Below, piece after piece: positions 21,433 to 32,899 of a stretch of 64,000 nucleotides of DNA; the stretch's first letter is position 1, and every line of letters starts with the position of its first letter. The notes beneath the pieces are model-generated. The model was not told the DNA's origin. It was given only the letters and a program-made list of their open reading frames with translations, and searched no databases. A program made the translations under genes and the position numbers. Origin of the DNA: Cephalopachus bancanus (lineage: Eukaryota > Chordata > Mammalia > Primates > Tarsiidae); the NCBI GenBank assembly GCA_027257055.1, contig JAPVLO010000621.1, forward strand, positions 1 to 64,000. The letters are read 5' to 3'.

Positions 21433-21950
21433 TCTTTTTTTGAGTCAGAGTCTCACTCTGTCACCCAGGCTGGAGTTCAGTGGCATGCTCACGGCCACCA
21501 CAGCCTCTACCTGCTGGGTTCAGGCGATCCTTCTGCCTCAGCCTTCCAAGTAGCTGGAACCACAGGTGCACACCACCATGCCTGGCTAATTTTTTTATTT
21601 ATTGTAGAGATGAGGTCTCACCATATTGCCCAGGCTATTCTCGAACGCCTGGGCTCAGACAGTCCTCTAGCCTCCACCTCCCAAAGTGCTGAGATTACAG
21701 GCATGAGCCACCTCACCCAACCAGAAGATTTCTTTAACTCAGTTTCTATCAAAAGTCTGCTTAAAAATAAAAATATACACCTCATCAACAAGGGTACCTG
21801 CACGGTGAACATATTGTGTGTATGTACATATGTATAACATGTATATATATTCACATTATACATCCTATAATTAATGATATAGAAGTATAATGAAACAATG
21901 TATATCATATACGGAAGTACACATTTATATTTATAGTTTCCTTTTATCGC
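21433..21950. repeat. Local duplication, copy B
   Basis: A minus-strand Alu (21433-21721), then CTTTAACTCAGTTTCT, AGTCTGCTTAAAAAT, CACCTCATCAACAAGGG and an AT-rich end with TACATCCTATAATTAATG and GATATAGAAG. It directly abuts the end of copy A, so A and B are in tandem. Confidence 0.78.
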
Positions 21951-22965
21951 CCCCCCAATCTCTTTTAGTGTGTAACTTTTTGGTCACCTACCCCCTGGCG
22001 AATGGTTTGCTTTGTGTGGCTCAAGTGATCCTCCCGCCTCATCTCCCAAAGCGCTGGGATTACTGCTCCTGGCCAGCATGGTTCTCTTGCGGTTCCAGCA
22101 TGCTGTCGTGTGCTCAGGAGTGCCTTCCTTTAAGAAACTCTTCCCCAAGATTGTATCTGCAGGCCTGGCTGTCTCATGAGACTCCCTTGCAGGGGACGGG
22201 AGGAGGACTGTGTTCCCTGTGTTCTCCGATTGTGGCGTGCTTGTTGAATGAGTATTCAAGTGAATGAATGACAGCCGTGTTACGGGGCTGAGAAAGGGAT
22301 GTGGAGAACCTGTGCTTGGCGTCCCCGTCTGTTTCTCCAAAAGTGACCCCCCTGCTTCTTCCACGTGACCAACTGTCTGTGACAGATTCGGTGTCTGGCT
22401 CCCACCCCCGGCGGACCTGCCGGGAAGCACCCGGGCCCACCCAGCCGGACGGGAGTGTCGGCCTGCCCACTGCTCAGTGGGGAAACTGAGGTGCGGTGGG
22501 TTCAGGTGCTTCCCCTGTAGGTCAGCTGGGAGTGGGAGCCAGACATGCCGAATGCCGCAGACCAAGCAACCATCAGTCGTAAGATGTGGCCTTCTCAGAC
22601 ATAACATGGGAAAATGTGCATCTCGGGTGACAATGCGGGGACACACATGGGACAAGTCCTCACTCGCCCTGCACGTTGCCACCGCAGTCCCCAGGCTGTT
22701 TTGCGCAGGGCTGTGTTTTCCTTGTCAGGTTTCTGTCTCTAGTTGAATGAACGGAATTCCCTGGTGCCTGCACTGCCCTGTCCCTTCCCAAGCACAGCCC
22801 CTTCCGTGGTCCTGCTTTTTTGTTTGGATTATTGTGAAGCCAGGAGCCACGCCTCCTTGTCTCATGGAGGCTGAGCCAGCTGTGGACCAAATAGCCTTGA
22901 CCAGACTCTGGCAGAATTGGGAGACCGATCAGCCCATCTATCTGTCTGTCTGTCTTCATCATTAT
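21951..22965. other. Mostly unique DNA between copies B and C
   Basis: Contains an Alu left-arm scrap at about 22018-22075. The rest is unrecognised. 22,480-22,690 has moderate CpG content. No exon is supported. Confidence 0.4.
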
Positions 22966-23284
22966 TAGTTTTTGAGTCAGCGTCTCACTCTGTTGCCCAG
23001 TCTGGAGTGCAGTGGCACGGTCACAGCACACCGCAGCCTGTTTCCTGGGCTCAGGTGATCCTTCTGCCTCAGCCTCTTGACGGCACAGGTGTGTGCCGTC
23101 ATACCTGGCTAATTTTTTTTGCAGAGACCAGGTTTCTCTATATTGCCGAGGCTGGTCTTGAACTCCTGACCTCAAGTAATCCTCCTGCTTTGACCTCCCA
23201 AAGTGCTTGGGATTATAGGTGTGAGCTGCTGTATCCAGCTGGAAGATTTCTCTTAACTCAGTTTCTAACAACAGTCTGCTTAAG

Positions 23285-23872
23285 GCGAGGCACCGTGGCT
23301 CACTCCTGTAATTTCAGCACTTTGGGAGGCGGAGGTGAGAGGATTGCCTGAGCCCATGGGTTAGAGACCAGCCTGAGCAACATGGTGAGACCTCATCTCT
23401 ACAGTACATTGAGATATCAGCTGAACCTGATGGTGCGTGCCTGTAGCTTCAGCCACTTGGAAGGCTGAGACGGAAGGATCACCTGAGCCCAGCGGGTCGA
23501 TGCTGGGGTGGCTGTGAGCATGCCACTGCACTTCAGCCTGGGCAACAGAGTGAGACTCTGACGCATTACAAAAAAAAAGTCGCTGAGTGTTGTGGTTCAA
23601 GCCTGTAATCCCAGCACTTTGGGAGGCTGAGGTGAGAGGGTTGCCTGAGCCCACCGGTTCAAGACCATCCTGGGCAACTTGGCGAGACCTCATCTCTACA
23701 ATAAATCAAAAATCAGCTGGGTGTGGTAGCCCGTGCCTGTAGTTCCAGCTACTTGGAAGGCAGAGGCAGAAGGATCGCCTGAACCCAGCAGGTTGATGCT
23801 GGGGTGGCCATGGGTGTGTCTCTGCACTCCAAATTGAGTGATGGAGTGAGACTCCAACTCAAAAAAAAAAAA
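23285..23872 (+). mobile_element. Two tandem Alus inside one TSD
   Basis: Two plus-strand Alus, 23285-23577 and 23578-23872, share one perfect duplication AGTCTGCTTAAG (23273-23284 and 23873-23884). The first ends in a short A run, into which the second was probably inserted; the internal boundary lacks its own clear TSD. Confidence 0.88.
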
Positions 23873-23892
23873 AGTCTGCTTAAGACCAAAAA

Positions 23893-23950
23893 ATGTGTGT
23901 GTGTTTGTGTGTGTGTGTTTGGGTATGTGGTATGTACATATATATGTGTA
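23893..23950 (+). repeat. (TG)n microsatellite
   Basis: Imperfect TGTG run with TTTG interruptions and TATG variants, at the start of the AT-rich tail of copy C. Confidence 0.85.
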
Positions 23951-24030
23951 TACCTTCACACATTATTATATATCATATAGTTTAATAATACAGAAATGTA
24001 ATAAACTGTGTATAACATAAAAGCACACAT

Positions 24031-24082
24031 TTTTTTTTGAGTTTGAGTTGGAGTCTCACTCTGTCACCCAGGCTAGAGTGCC
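24031..24082 (-). mobile_element. Alu fragment
   Basis: Poly-T, GAGTTGGAGTCTCACTCTG, and CACCCAGGCTAGAGTGC; then the match stops. Confidence 0.7.
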
Positions 24083-24219
24083 AGCGACCGACACCTAGGG
24101 ACTGGGCAGGGAGAGAATGCCAAGCACACCTACTTCCACTGCCACCCCAACCCCCACCCCTGCACCAAAGGGAAAGCAGTACTTGAGGATGCGGGCTGCA
24201 CTGGTCGGATGGGGGTCGG

Positions 24220-24480
24220 CGGGGAGGCATCCCTGTTGGAGCTGTGTTGGAGCATCTGGGCAGGCTTCCTGGAGGAGGGGCTTTTGGGGGCAGGCTTTGG
24301 GCTCAGGGCCATTCCCAGCACCGAGAAGTCATATCGCGCCTGAGAGGTTTGACACAAAGAACGGATGAAGTTTCGCCAGAAAGGAGGGACTGAGACATCA
24401 GGGCTAAGGTGTGGAGTGCTGTGGCTTTGTTGACGGGGAAGGGTACTAGAAAGAGGGAGTCTAGCTTGATCCAAGGTTAT
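24220..24480 (-). mobile_element. L2 fragment
   Basis: GGGCAGGCTTCCTGGAGGAGG then the antisense L2 order ('ggaaggcttcctggaggaggtgac'). The later part is weakly matched. Confidence 0.5.
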
Positions 24481-24512
24481 GGGTTTGAGCAGTTGGGTGG
24501 AGGGAGGTGCCC

Positions 24513-24573
24513 TCCCTCTCCTCCCTCCCTCCCTCCCTCCCTCCCTCCCTCTCTCCCTCTCTCCCTCTCTCTC
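24513..24573 (+). repeat. (CCCT/CTCC)n pyrimidine tract
   Basis: About 60 bp of CCCT and CTCT units, read as a pyrimidine strand, at the edge of an Alu right arm. Confidence 0.88.
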
Positions 24574-24576
24574 TGT

Positions 24577-25087
24577 CAGGATCTCACTCCCGTTGCACGA
24601 TCAGGGCTCATGGCAGCCTTGACCTCCTGTGCTCCGGTGATCTTCCCGCCTCAGTTCCTGACTAGCTGGGTTTACAGACGCGTACCACTACCCCTGGCAC
24701 ATTTAAAAATTTTTTTCGGCCGGGCTCGGTGGCTCAGCCTGTAATCCCAGTGCTTTGGGAGGCCGCGGGTTCAAGACCCGCCTCTACAATAAATCAAAAA
24801 TTAGTCGGGCGTGGTAGCGCTCGCCTGTAGTTCCAGCTACTTGGAAGGCTGAGGTGGAAGGATAGCCAGAGCCCAGCAGGTCAAGGCTGCGGTGGCCGGG
24901 AGCGGCCACTGCACTGCAGTCTGGGCGGCAGAGTGATACTCCAACTCAAAAAAAAAAATTTTTGTTTTTTGTGGAGACGAGGTCTCACCAAGTTGCCCAG
25001 GCTAGTCTCAAACTCCTGAGCTCAAGCAATCCTCCCATCTCTGCCACCCAAAGTAGCGATATGACAGGCATATCACCTTGGCCGGCC
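24577..25087 (-). mobile_element. Old Alu split by a young plus-strand Alu
   Basis: Right arm 24577-24717 and left arm 24959-25087 of an old minus-strand copy. Between them lies a plus-strand young Alu (24718-24958) that carries an internal left-arm deletion (GGGAGGCCGCGGGTTCAAG) and the intact right-arm hairpin. Confidence 0.85.
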
Positions 25088-25711
25088 TCTTTTTTTTTTT
25101 TCCTTCTTTAGACCAGAGTCTAAAGAAACTTGTTACCATTTCTTGAGACAGGGTTGAGGCCTGTGGTGTGGGAGCACAAACCCCGGGAAGTAACTCCAGC
25201 GTCTTCTGTGGTGGTGGAGAGGGTCAGAGAGGCAGAGGCTGGACAGATGAATCACAGCGGCCTCGGTCACCCTTGAGAGGCGGTGGCTCTGCGGGGTGCA
25301 GTGATGTGTAAGTGGACGAGGGTCAGGATCAGGCAAGGGCATCCTCTCTGGAGCAGAGGGGGAGTTTCCAGATTAGCCTGGAGGGACTGTAGGTCAGGCT
25401 TTCTAGTTGAAAGCGAGATTTCCTGGGTGGGTGGGGTGGAGCAGGGAGCAGGGATGACTTGGAGATGGCTGCCAGAGACCGCCGCGGTCTGATAGAGTCC
25501 TCAGGGGAAGTCTCTCCCTCCCCCCACAAAGTCAACAGATCTGGCCCTGCTGGCTTATCTCCTGACCTTATCTCGGCCCTTTGTCTCCCTTCCTCACACT
25601 GAGTTCCCTCTCTGCCTGGAGTCATCCTGCCCTGAGGCCCCCCAGGGTCACTTCCAGACCACCCCTCCCAAGAGAGGTGGTCACGGGCACACAGAAAAGT
25701 CACGTTCATGT
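25088..25711. other. Unique DNA, nothing recognised
   Basis: About 600 bp; a GGTCAGAGAGGCAGAGG patch might be L2. No supported exon. Confidence 0.4.
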
Positions 25712-25812
25712 GATAATACCACAGTCCATTAGGTATGCAGTAGCATTGCTAAAAAAAAAAAAAAATGTACACACCTTTGTGAAAAATATTGCTAAAAAAA
25801 TGCTGATACTTC
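25712..25812 (-). mobile_element. Tigger1-like DNA transposon fragment
   Basis: AATACCACAGTCCATTAGG, then AATGTACACACCTTTG and ATTGCTAAAAAAATGCTGA follow the order of one end of Tigger1 (pogo/TcMar). Strand is assigned from the usual consensus direction and could be wrong. Confidence 0.62.
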
Positions 25813-26320
25813 AGCCCAGCAACCCAGCAAGACCCTGTCTCTACAAAAAAAAATTAAAAAACTGGCCAGATAGCCGGGCTCGGTGGCTCAGCCTGTAATC
25901 TCGCGCCTTTGGGAGGCTGAGGTGAGTGGATTGCCTGAGACTGCGGGTTCGAGACCCGCCTGGGCAGGCGAGATCTCATCTCTACCATAAATCAAAAAAT
26001 GAGCCGGGCGTGGCAGCGCGCGCCTGTAGTTCCAGCTACTCGGAAGGCTGGGGTGGAAGGATCGCTGGAGCCCAGCAGGTCGAGGCTGCGGTGACCGGGA
26101 GCAGCCACTGCACTCCAGTCTGGGCGACAGAGTGAGACTCCAACTCAAAAAAAAAACAACTGGCCAGATGTGGTGGTGTGCGCTTGTAGTCCCAGCTGCC
26201 CCAGAGGCTGAATCAGTAGGATCGTCTGAGCCCAGCAGGTCGAGGCTGCGGTGAGCTGTGATTGTGCCACTGCACCCCAGCCTGGGCGACAGAGTGAGAC
26301 TCCGACTCAAAAATAAATGA
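25813..26320 (+). mobile_element. Old Alu split by a nested young Alu
   Basis: 25813-25871 and 26158-26320 are one older plus-strand Alu. The nested copy is listed separately. Confidence 0.85.
25872..26157 (+). mobile_element. Nested young Alu, 12-bp perfect TSD
   Basis: AACTGGCCAGAT is duplicated at 25860-25871 and 26158-26169. The left arm has the perfect GCGGGTTCGAGACCCGC palindrome and a near-deletion junction (GGGCAGGCGAGATC). Confidence 0.95.
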
Positions 26321-27171
26321 AATGCTGATGCAGAGAGGACATGAGTGCGTGCTGCTTGGAAAATGTCCCCAGTGGGCTTGCCAGTCACAGGGCTGCCACC
26401 ACCTCCCCTCTCCAGGCCCTCATCTCACGGGTCCCTGCTGTGATGCCCCCTCCTCGGGGAAGCCTTCCTTGACTCCCTGCCCAATATCCTTCACTCAGTT
26501 GATTTCCAGGCACCGGCGTGGGCTCGCCTGGGTCCAGGCGCTGGTCTAGGCTTCCTTACAAGTGTCCAATCATTAGAGAAACCTCAGGAGGGAGGTGTCT
26601 TCATTTTACAGATGAGGAGACTGAGGCACAGACTGGCTCTGTGACTGCGTGGCTGAGCGCCCCTGCTGTTCAGATCCCACAGCTTGGAAACTGACGTCCT
26701 TCCCTCCCGGCCTCTTGCCCCGGGACCCTCTCCCTTCTCACCCTCCCTGCGGTCTTCCGCAACATAGCCATGGCTACCCAGCTTCCTCCAGACATGGGCG
26801 TGCTGGTGAGCTGGAGGATGGGTGACCAGCTGGGGTGAGTCAGCACGGCCTGCGGGGCGGAGGGACAGGATGAGGGTGGATCTGGCTTGGAGCCACTGTG
26901 GGCCTCAGGCAAGCCTCCCTCCCCCTCGCCCAGCCTCAGTTTCCCCAACTAGCTGAAGCGGCCTGATGCTTTCTTAGAGGCTAAATAGATGATATTCACA
27001 TCCATGTGTCCCTGGAAAAGCTGCATTTGCGGTGGTCACCGGTGCCATCAGTGTTTCAAGATTCAGGCTGTTTCAGACCCAAGCATATGCAGGATGGCAT
27101 GGAACATTCCAGCAAGACAGGGCAGCTCCCCATGGACACAGAAACCAGCATTTCTGCAGCCAATGGTTTTC
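26321..27171. other. L2 and MIR pieces in unique DNA
   Basis: 26455-26475 (CGGGGAAGCCTTCCTTGACTC) is an L2 sense motif. 26605-26660 (TTTACAGATGAGGAGACTGAGG) is an antisense MIR core. The remainder is unrecognised. Confidence 0.5.
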
Positions 27172-27769
<598 letters not shown>

Positions 27770-27782
27770 AAATGGTATTTCT

Positions 27783-28074
27783 GCAGCTAACATCTCTGTG
27801 GCTGTGGGTACTGATAGGGATGCCTCAGGGCGGTCTTGGTCTTTCAACTTTTCCCCCGAGTGAGTCGGGAATGAAAAAATGACTTTTTGAGATTTTTGGA
27901 GGCTGGAATGACAGATCAGGCCACGACCTAAAACACCTACCTGCTAGGTTGGGCTGGAGCTTACCTGAGATTGTGGGTCATGTAGTGACCAGCATGTAGC
28001 AAGGAGTTTGTAGATGCTGTCTTGGGGTCAGCCCTCAGTCTGCACCGAGTGGTGTACACATGCCAGGCTGTGGT
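27783..28074. other. Unique DNA, nothing recognised
   Basis: About 290 bp without recognised element. Confidence 0.4.
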
Positions 28075-28230
28075 GTAGGTCCACAGGTTCCCGAACTCTG
28101 ACGCACACATGCTTTCCTTGGGGGTGTGTTAAATTCAAGTTCTGAGTCTGTGGGTGCCGAGACCCTGCGTTTCTGACAAGCTCCCAGGTGGGGCCACTGT
28201 GGCCACTCCAGGCGCTTTGAGTAGCAAGGT
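28075..28230 (+). mobile_element. MER5-like hAT element
   Basis: GGTTCCCGAACTCTGACG, then TTAAATTCAAGTTCTGAGTC, CCTGCGTTTCTGACAAGC and TCCCAGGTG...CACTCCAGG follow the MER5 order. The orientation assigned is by memory of the consensus. Confidence 0.55.
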
Positions 28231-28520
28231 GTGGAGTGACTTCCACCCATTTCTGAGTTGCCTCAATGATGCTGCTGGTGGAGTGGAGACATTGAATGCT
28301 GAGGCCAAAATAAGGTTTCTTAGCTCTTAGCTTCCGGGTTTGCCAATTGAGAGCAGGTCTGTCTCAATGATGATGCCGAAAAACGTTCTGTAATGGTTAC
28401 TATGAGTCTTTGTACCTTGTTTCCACTTCCCTCTCTCCCCTTACTCTGTACTTTGTGAGGAGTTTGGAGTACATTCTTCAGCCTCTTTTTTCTTCTTTTT
28501 CTTTGCTTTTTACTTTTTTT

Positions 28521-28812
28521 TTACTTTTTTGAGTTGGAGTCTTACTCTGTCACTCAGGCTGGAGCACAGTGGCTGGCTCACGGGCCACCACAGCCTTGAC
28601 CCGCTGGGCTCACGCAGTCCCTCCACCTCAGCCTCCCGAGTAGTTGGGACTACAGGCGCGCGTCGTCAAGCCCAGCTAACTTTTTGCTTTTTTGTAGAGA
28701 TAAGAGCTCACTCTGTTGCCCAGGCTGGTCTCGAACTCCTGAATTCAGGCGATCCTCTTGCCTCTGCCTCCCAAAGTGCTGGGATTACAGGCGTGAGTCA
28801 CTGCGCCTGGTC
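28521..28812 (-). mobile_element. Alu, intermediate type
   Basis: Complete minus-strand copy, GAGTTGGAGTCTTACTC to TGCGCCTGGTCC. Confidence 0.87.
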
Positions 28813-28976
28813 CTGTTTTGAATTTTTTCAGGAACCGCTATACTGTTTTTGCAGCGACACCGTTTTACATTCCCACCAGGACACAGGGGTCCCAATGTCT
28901 TCACATTCTCATCAGCATTCATTAATTTCTGGGTTTTTGAAAATTGTAGCTTGTGTGTGTTTAAGTGTAAAGTGGG
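28813..28976 (-). mobile_element. L1 3' fragment
   Basis: GCAGCGACACCGTTTTACAT then TCCCACCAGGACACAGGGG and ACATTCTCATCAGCATTC are antisense L1 3' vocabulary. Confidence 0.72.
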
Positions 28977-28986
28977 CTTATATTTC

Positions 28987-29284
28987 TTTCTTTTTTTTTG
29001 AGTTGGGGTCTCATTCCATCACCCAGGCTGGAATACAGTGGCATGCTCCTAGCCTCTGCAGCCTCGACCTGCTGGGCTCTGGCAATCCTTCTGCCTCAGC
29101 CTTCCAAGTAGCTGGAACCGCAGGTGTGCGCTACCACGCCCAGCTGATTTTTTTGATTTATTGTAGAGATGAGGTCTCACTAAGTTGTCCTGGCTGGTTT
29201 TGAACCCGCGACCTCAGGCAATCCACTAGCCTGGGCCTCCCAAAGTGCTGGGATTATAGACTGAGCCACTGAGCACAGCCTGGA
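28987..29284 (-). mobile_element. Alu, intermediate type, 10-bp TSD
   Basis: Complete copy flanked by CTTATATTTC at 28977-28986 and 29285-29294. Confidence 0.9.
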
Positions 29285-29359
29285 CTTATATTTCAAGGGT
29301 GTTTCTAGTTCAAGCGTGTTTCAGTAGACAGCCTGTCATCTGATAATCTCTTCTGATGA

Positions 29360-29505
29360 CTGGAATGTTGAGACCAGTACTACCCAATAAAAATCAAACT
29401 TGAGCCACTTTTATATTCTTGAAAATTTTTTGGTAGCCACAGTAAAAAAAAACAAACAGGAAAAATTAATGTTAATATATTTTATGTAATCTAATAAGAG
29501 GGTGC
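29360..29505 (+). mobile_element. hAT-Charlie-type MITE fragment
   Basis: TACTACCCAATAAAAATC, TTTTTTGGTAGCCACAGT and TTAATATATTTTATGTAATC are the usual body of an hAT MITE. The matching other half of this family appears at 31328-31448. Confidence 0.6.
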
Positions 29506-29520
29506 CAGAAAATGTACACA

Positions 29521-29808
29521 CTTTTTTTTTTTTTTTTTTGAGTTGGAATCTCACTCTGTTGCCCAGACTGGAGTCTGAAGATGAATAGAAGCCTCAACCT
29601 GCTGGGCTCAGGCGATCCTTCCGCCTCAGCCTTCTAAATAGCTGGAACTACAGGCGCGCACTACCACGCCCGGCTAATTTTTTGATTTATTGTAGAGATG
29701 AGGTCTCGCCAAGTTGCCCAGGCGGGTCTTGAACCCGCAGGTTCAGGCAATCCACTCACCTCAGCCTCCCAAAGGCGCAGGATTACAGACTGAGCCACCG
29801 AGCCCAGC
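29521..29808 (-). mobile_element. Alu, young lineage
   Basis: Complete copy except for a rearranged patch in the right arm (GAGTCTGAAGATGAATAG). The flanks share TACACAC. The target (AGGGTGCCAGAAAATGTACA...TTTTAAG) looks like the end of another Tc/mariner element, low confidence. Confidence 0.87.
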
Positions 29809-29861
29809 TACACACATTTTAAGAAAAACTGTTCTAAAACTGTTCTAAAATTGCAATAACT

Positions 29862-30190
29862 CAGCCGGGCTCAGTGGCTCAGCCTGTAATCCCGTGCCTT
29901 TGGGAGGCTGAGGTGAGTGGATTGCCTGAGCCTGCGGGTTCGAGACCCACCTGGGCAACTTGGCAAGACCTCATCTCTACAATAAATCAAAAATCAGCCG
30001 GGCGTGGTAGCGTGTGCCTGTAGTTCCGGCTACTTGGGAGGCTGAGGCGGGAGGATTGCCGGAGCCCAGTAGGTTGAGGCTGCGGTGGCCGGGAGCGGCC
30101 ACGGCACTCCAGTCTGGGCGACCGAGTGAGACTCCGACTCAAAAAAAAAAAAAAAGAAGGAAGGAAGGAAGGAAGGAGGAAAAGAAGAGA
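29862..30190 (+). mobile_element. Alu, young lineage, with (GAAG)n tail
   Basis: Complete plus-strand copy with GTGGCCGGGAGCGGCCAC. Its tail has turned into a GAAGG microsatellite (30158-30180). Confidence 0.9.
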
Positions 30191-30192
30191 GA

Positions 30193-30530
30193 GGCCAGGC
30201 TCAGTGGCTCAGCCTGTCATCCCAGCACTTTGGGAGGCCGAGGCAAGAGGATTGCCTGAACCTGGGGGTTCAAAACCAGCCCGGGCAATTTGGTGAGACC
30301 TCATCTCTACAATAAATAAAAAACTAGCTGGGTGTGGTAGTGTGCGCCTGTAGTTCTGGCTACTTGGAAGGCTGAGGCGGGAGGATTGCCAGAGCTGGGG
30401 TGGCCATGAGCATGCCACTGCACTCCAGCCTGGGCAACAGAGTGAGACTCCATCTCAAAAAAAAAAAAAAAAAAAAAAAAAAGAGAGAGAGAGAGAAAGT
30501 AAGAGAAAGAAGGAAAGGAAGGAAGGAATT
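30193..30530 (+). mobile_element. Alu, long poly-A and (GA)n tail
   Basis: Complete plus-strand copy, part of the right arm deleted (CCAGAGCTGGGGTGG). A tail of about 26 A is followed by GAGA and GGAA repeats to 30530. Confidence 0.88.
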
Positions 30531-31327
30531 CCACCCCTGTTAAACAATAACTCTGCATCCTCCCACCCCCATAACCTCTATTCTATTTTCTGTCTCTGTG
30601 GATTGGCCTCTTTTTTTTTTGAGTCTCACTCTGTCGCCCAGACTAGAGTGCAGTGGCTGCTCCCGGCCACCGCAGCCTTGACCTGCTGGGCTCTGGCGAT
30701 CCTTCCACCTCAGCCTTCCTGCCACGCCCGGCTGATTTTTTGATTTATTGTAGAGATGAGGTCTCCCTGCCCAGGTGGGTCTTGAACCTGTGGGCTCAGG
30801 CAATCCACTCACCTCAGCCTCCCAAAGGCGCGGGATTACAGGCTGAGCCACCGAGCCCGGCGGATTGGCCGCTTTGAGGTACTTCATATCAGTGGCATTG
30901 CACAGTATCTATCCTTTTGTGCTGATTTCACTTACCATAATGTCTTCAGGGCTCATCCATGTTGTAGCATGGATCAGAATGTCCCTCCTACTTATGGCTA
31001 AGAAGTATTCCCATGGTTTATCTCCTCAAGCCAACACATTTGGTTTATCTGTTCATCGTCGATCACCACGGGTTGTGCCCACCTTTTGGCTGCTGTGAAC
31101 ATGCTGCTGTATACTTTGGTATGGAAGCATCTGTGGGAGTCTGTGCCCTTAGCTCATTGGGCTTATACCTAGGAGCGGAATTGCTGGGTCACATGATGAT
31201 TGTGTGTTTAACTTTTTTGAGGAGCCGCCACACCATTTGCAGTGGCTGTATTATTTTACATCTCCACCTGCTACACATGTGGGTTCCAGTTTTTCCACAT
31301 CCTTGCCAACACTTGCTATACAGTCTT
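30531..31327 (-). mobile_element. L1 3' region, split by an Alu
   Basis: 30531-30608 and 30862-31327: CCTCTATTCTATTTTCTGTC, GGGCTCATCCATGTTGTAGC, TACCTAGGAGCGGAATTGCT, CCACATCCTTGCCAACACTT in the order of an antisense L1 3' UTR. One of the best-preserved L1 pieces here. Confidence 0.85.
30609..30861 (-). mobile_element. Young Alu with 5-nt deletion and 9-bp TSD
   Basis: Copy with the GGTCTCCCTGCCCAGG junction, an extra internal deletion in the linker (CCTTCCTGCCACGCCC), and flanks GGATTGGCC at 30600-30608 and 30862-30870. Confidence 0.93.
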
Positions 31328-31448
31328 TTTTTTCACACTACGTTTCCAAAATCTGGTGTGGATTTTACACTCACATTTCACTTGGGACTTGCTATATTTC
31401 AAGTGTGCACGTCACGTGAAGCAACTCATAGTGGACAGCACAGATTTA
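31328..31448 (+). mobile_element. hAT-Charlie-type MITE fragment
   Basis: AAAATCTGGTGTGGATTTTA, CACATTTCACTTGGGACTTG and GTGGACAGCACAGATTTAG are the right half of an hAT MITE. Confidence 0.62.
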
Positions 31449-31464
31449 GATGATTTATTTATTT

Positions 31465-32075
31465 GTGTTTTTTAGAAACAGGGTCTCACTCTGTCTCCTA
31501 GGGTCGATGCAGTGGTATGTTTATAGCTCACTGCAGCCTCGAACTCCTGGGCTCAAGGAATCTTCCTGCCTCAGCCTCCTGAGTAGCTAAGACTACAGGA
31601 ATGTGCCACCATGCCTGACTAATTAAGAACAATGTTTTTTCTTGCTCTGTTGCCTAGGCTGGAGTGTGGTGGCGCAATTATAGCTCACTGCAGCCTCGAA
31701 CTCCTGGGCTTACATAATCCTCCTGCCCCAGCCTCCCAAGTAGCTAGGGTAGCATACAGGTGAGAGCTGCCATGCCTGGCTAATTTTTTATTTTTTTGTG
31801 GACACAGGACCTTGTTGCTCTGTTGCCCAGGCTGGAGTACAGTGATGTGATCACAGTTCACTGTAACCTTGAATTCCTGGGCTTAAGCAATCCTTCCACC
31901 TCAGCTTCCCAAGTAGCTGAGACTACAGGCATGCCACGATGCCTGGCTCATTTTAATTTATTTTTTATTTTTGTAGAGATGGGGTCTTGCTGTAATGTCC
32001 AGGCTGGTCTCAAATCCCTGGCCTCAAGCCAATCTCCTGCCTCAGCTTCCCGAAACACTGGGATGATAGGCCAGT
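31465..32075 (-). mobile_element. Run of old Alu monomers
   Basis: Three old minus-strand pieces, about 31465-31625, 31635-31785 and 31790-32075. They resemble the ancestral form (AGCTCACTGCAGCCTCGAACTC), with no young-lineage change. Confidence 0.75.
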
Positions 32076-32612
32076 TCGTGCTTGCCATAACATTGATGTG
32101 ACTGGCCTTAACTCCCTTGCGAGTTGCTTTCTGTGTGTCTCTTTTTTGTTCTTGGTGCCTTTCCTCTCTCTTCCTTGCCTGCTGTAGATGGAGTATTTTA
32201 GTGCTCGATTTGACTCCTTCTTTCAGCTCCTAGCACTACCTCTTTGTGGCTCTGGAGTCTCTGTCCTCCGACTAGGCCTTTGGCTTTGATTCCAAGTGAG
32301 CTGGAAGCCATGGGAGGGCGGAGTGACCCGGCCTGACGCTCTTCTGTCCATACTTTGGGTCGCTTATGCAAGAGTGTTTCCACCGGCCAGATTCCTGGAA
32401 GAGGAATTGCTGGGGCAGAGGGAATGTGCGTGTAGACTCTGGTAGGCCTGCCAGCTTGCATTCCAGACAGGCTTCACCATTCTCATCCCTGGCAAACGGC
32501 AACCCAAGTTTCACAGTGGCTGCTCCGGGCCAGGTCCATGATGGACTCTGGGGACACTGGCAAGAATCAGCGCAGATTGACTGCTTTGTAGCTCTGGGTC
32601 CTTTCTTTTTTT
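32076..32612. other. Mostly unique; possible L1/L2 scraps
   Basis: 32290-32335 (GAGCTGGAAGCCATGGGAGG) may be L2 antisense, and 32395-32470 may be L1. No exon supported. Confidence 0.4.
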
Positions 32613-32899
32613 CTTGAGTTGGAGTCTCACTCTGTCGCCCAGACTGGAGTGCAGTGGCACGCTCCCGGCCACTGCAGCCTCAACCTCCTGGGCTCCGGCC
32701 ATCCTTCCACCTCAGCCTTCCAAGTAGCTGGAAATACAGGCACGTGCTACCACGCCTGGAGAATTTTTTTTTTTTTAATGTATTGTAGAGATGAGGTCTC
32801 GCCAAGTTGCCCAGGCAGGTCTCGAACCCGTGGACTCAGGCAATCCATTCACCTCAGCCTCCCAAAGCACAGGATTACAGGCTGAGCCACCAAGCCTGG
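32613..32899 (-). mobile_element. Alu, young/intermediate
   Basis: Complete minus-strand copy ending AAGCCTGGCT. The next 27 bases form one arm of the inverted repeat described at 32,900. Confidence 0.87.

Larger units (their letters stand above)
22966..24030. repeat. Local duplication, copy C
   Basis: A minus-strand Alu (22966-23240), then TCTTAACTCAGTTTCT and AGTCTGCTTAAG (23252-23284), and after a two-Alu insertion the AT-rich end (23885-24030, ACACATTATTATATATC, AATACAGAAATG). It has the same order of parts as copies A and B. Confidence 0.72.

Noticed and set aside
20385..24030. CRISPR-like spaced repeats
   Set aside because: The genome is mammalian. The repeats are Alu/duplication units of hundreds of base pairs with irregular spacing.
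25872..26157. tRNA gene, because of the perfect T-arm-like GCGGGTTCGAGACCCGC
   Set aside because: There is no acceptor stem, D-arm or anticodon arm at correct spacing. The hairpin is a conserved part of the young Alu left arm.
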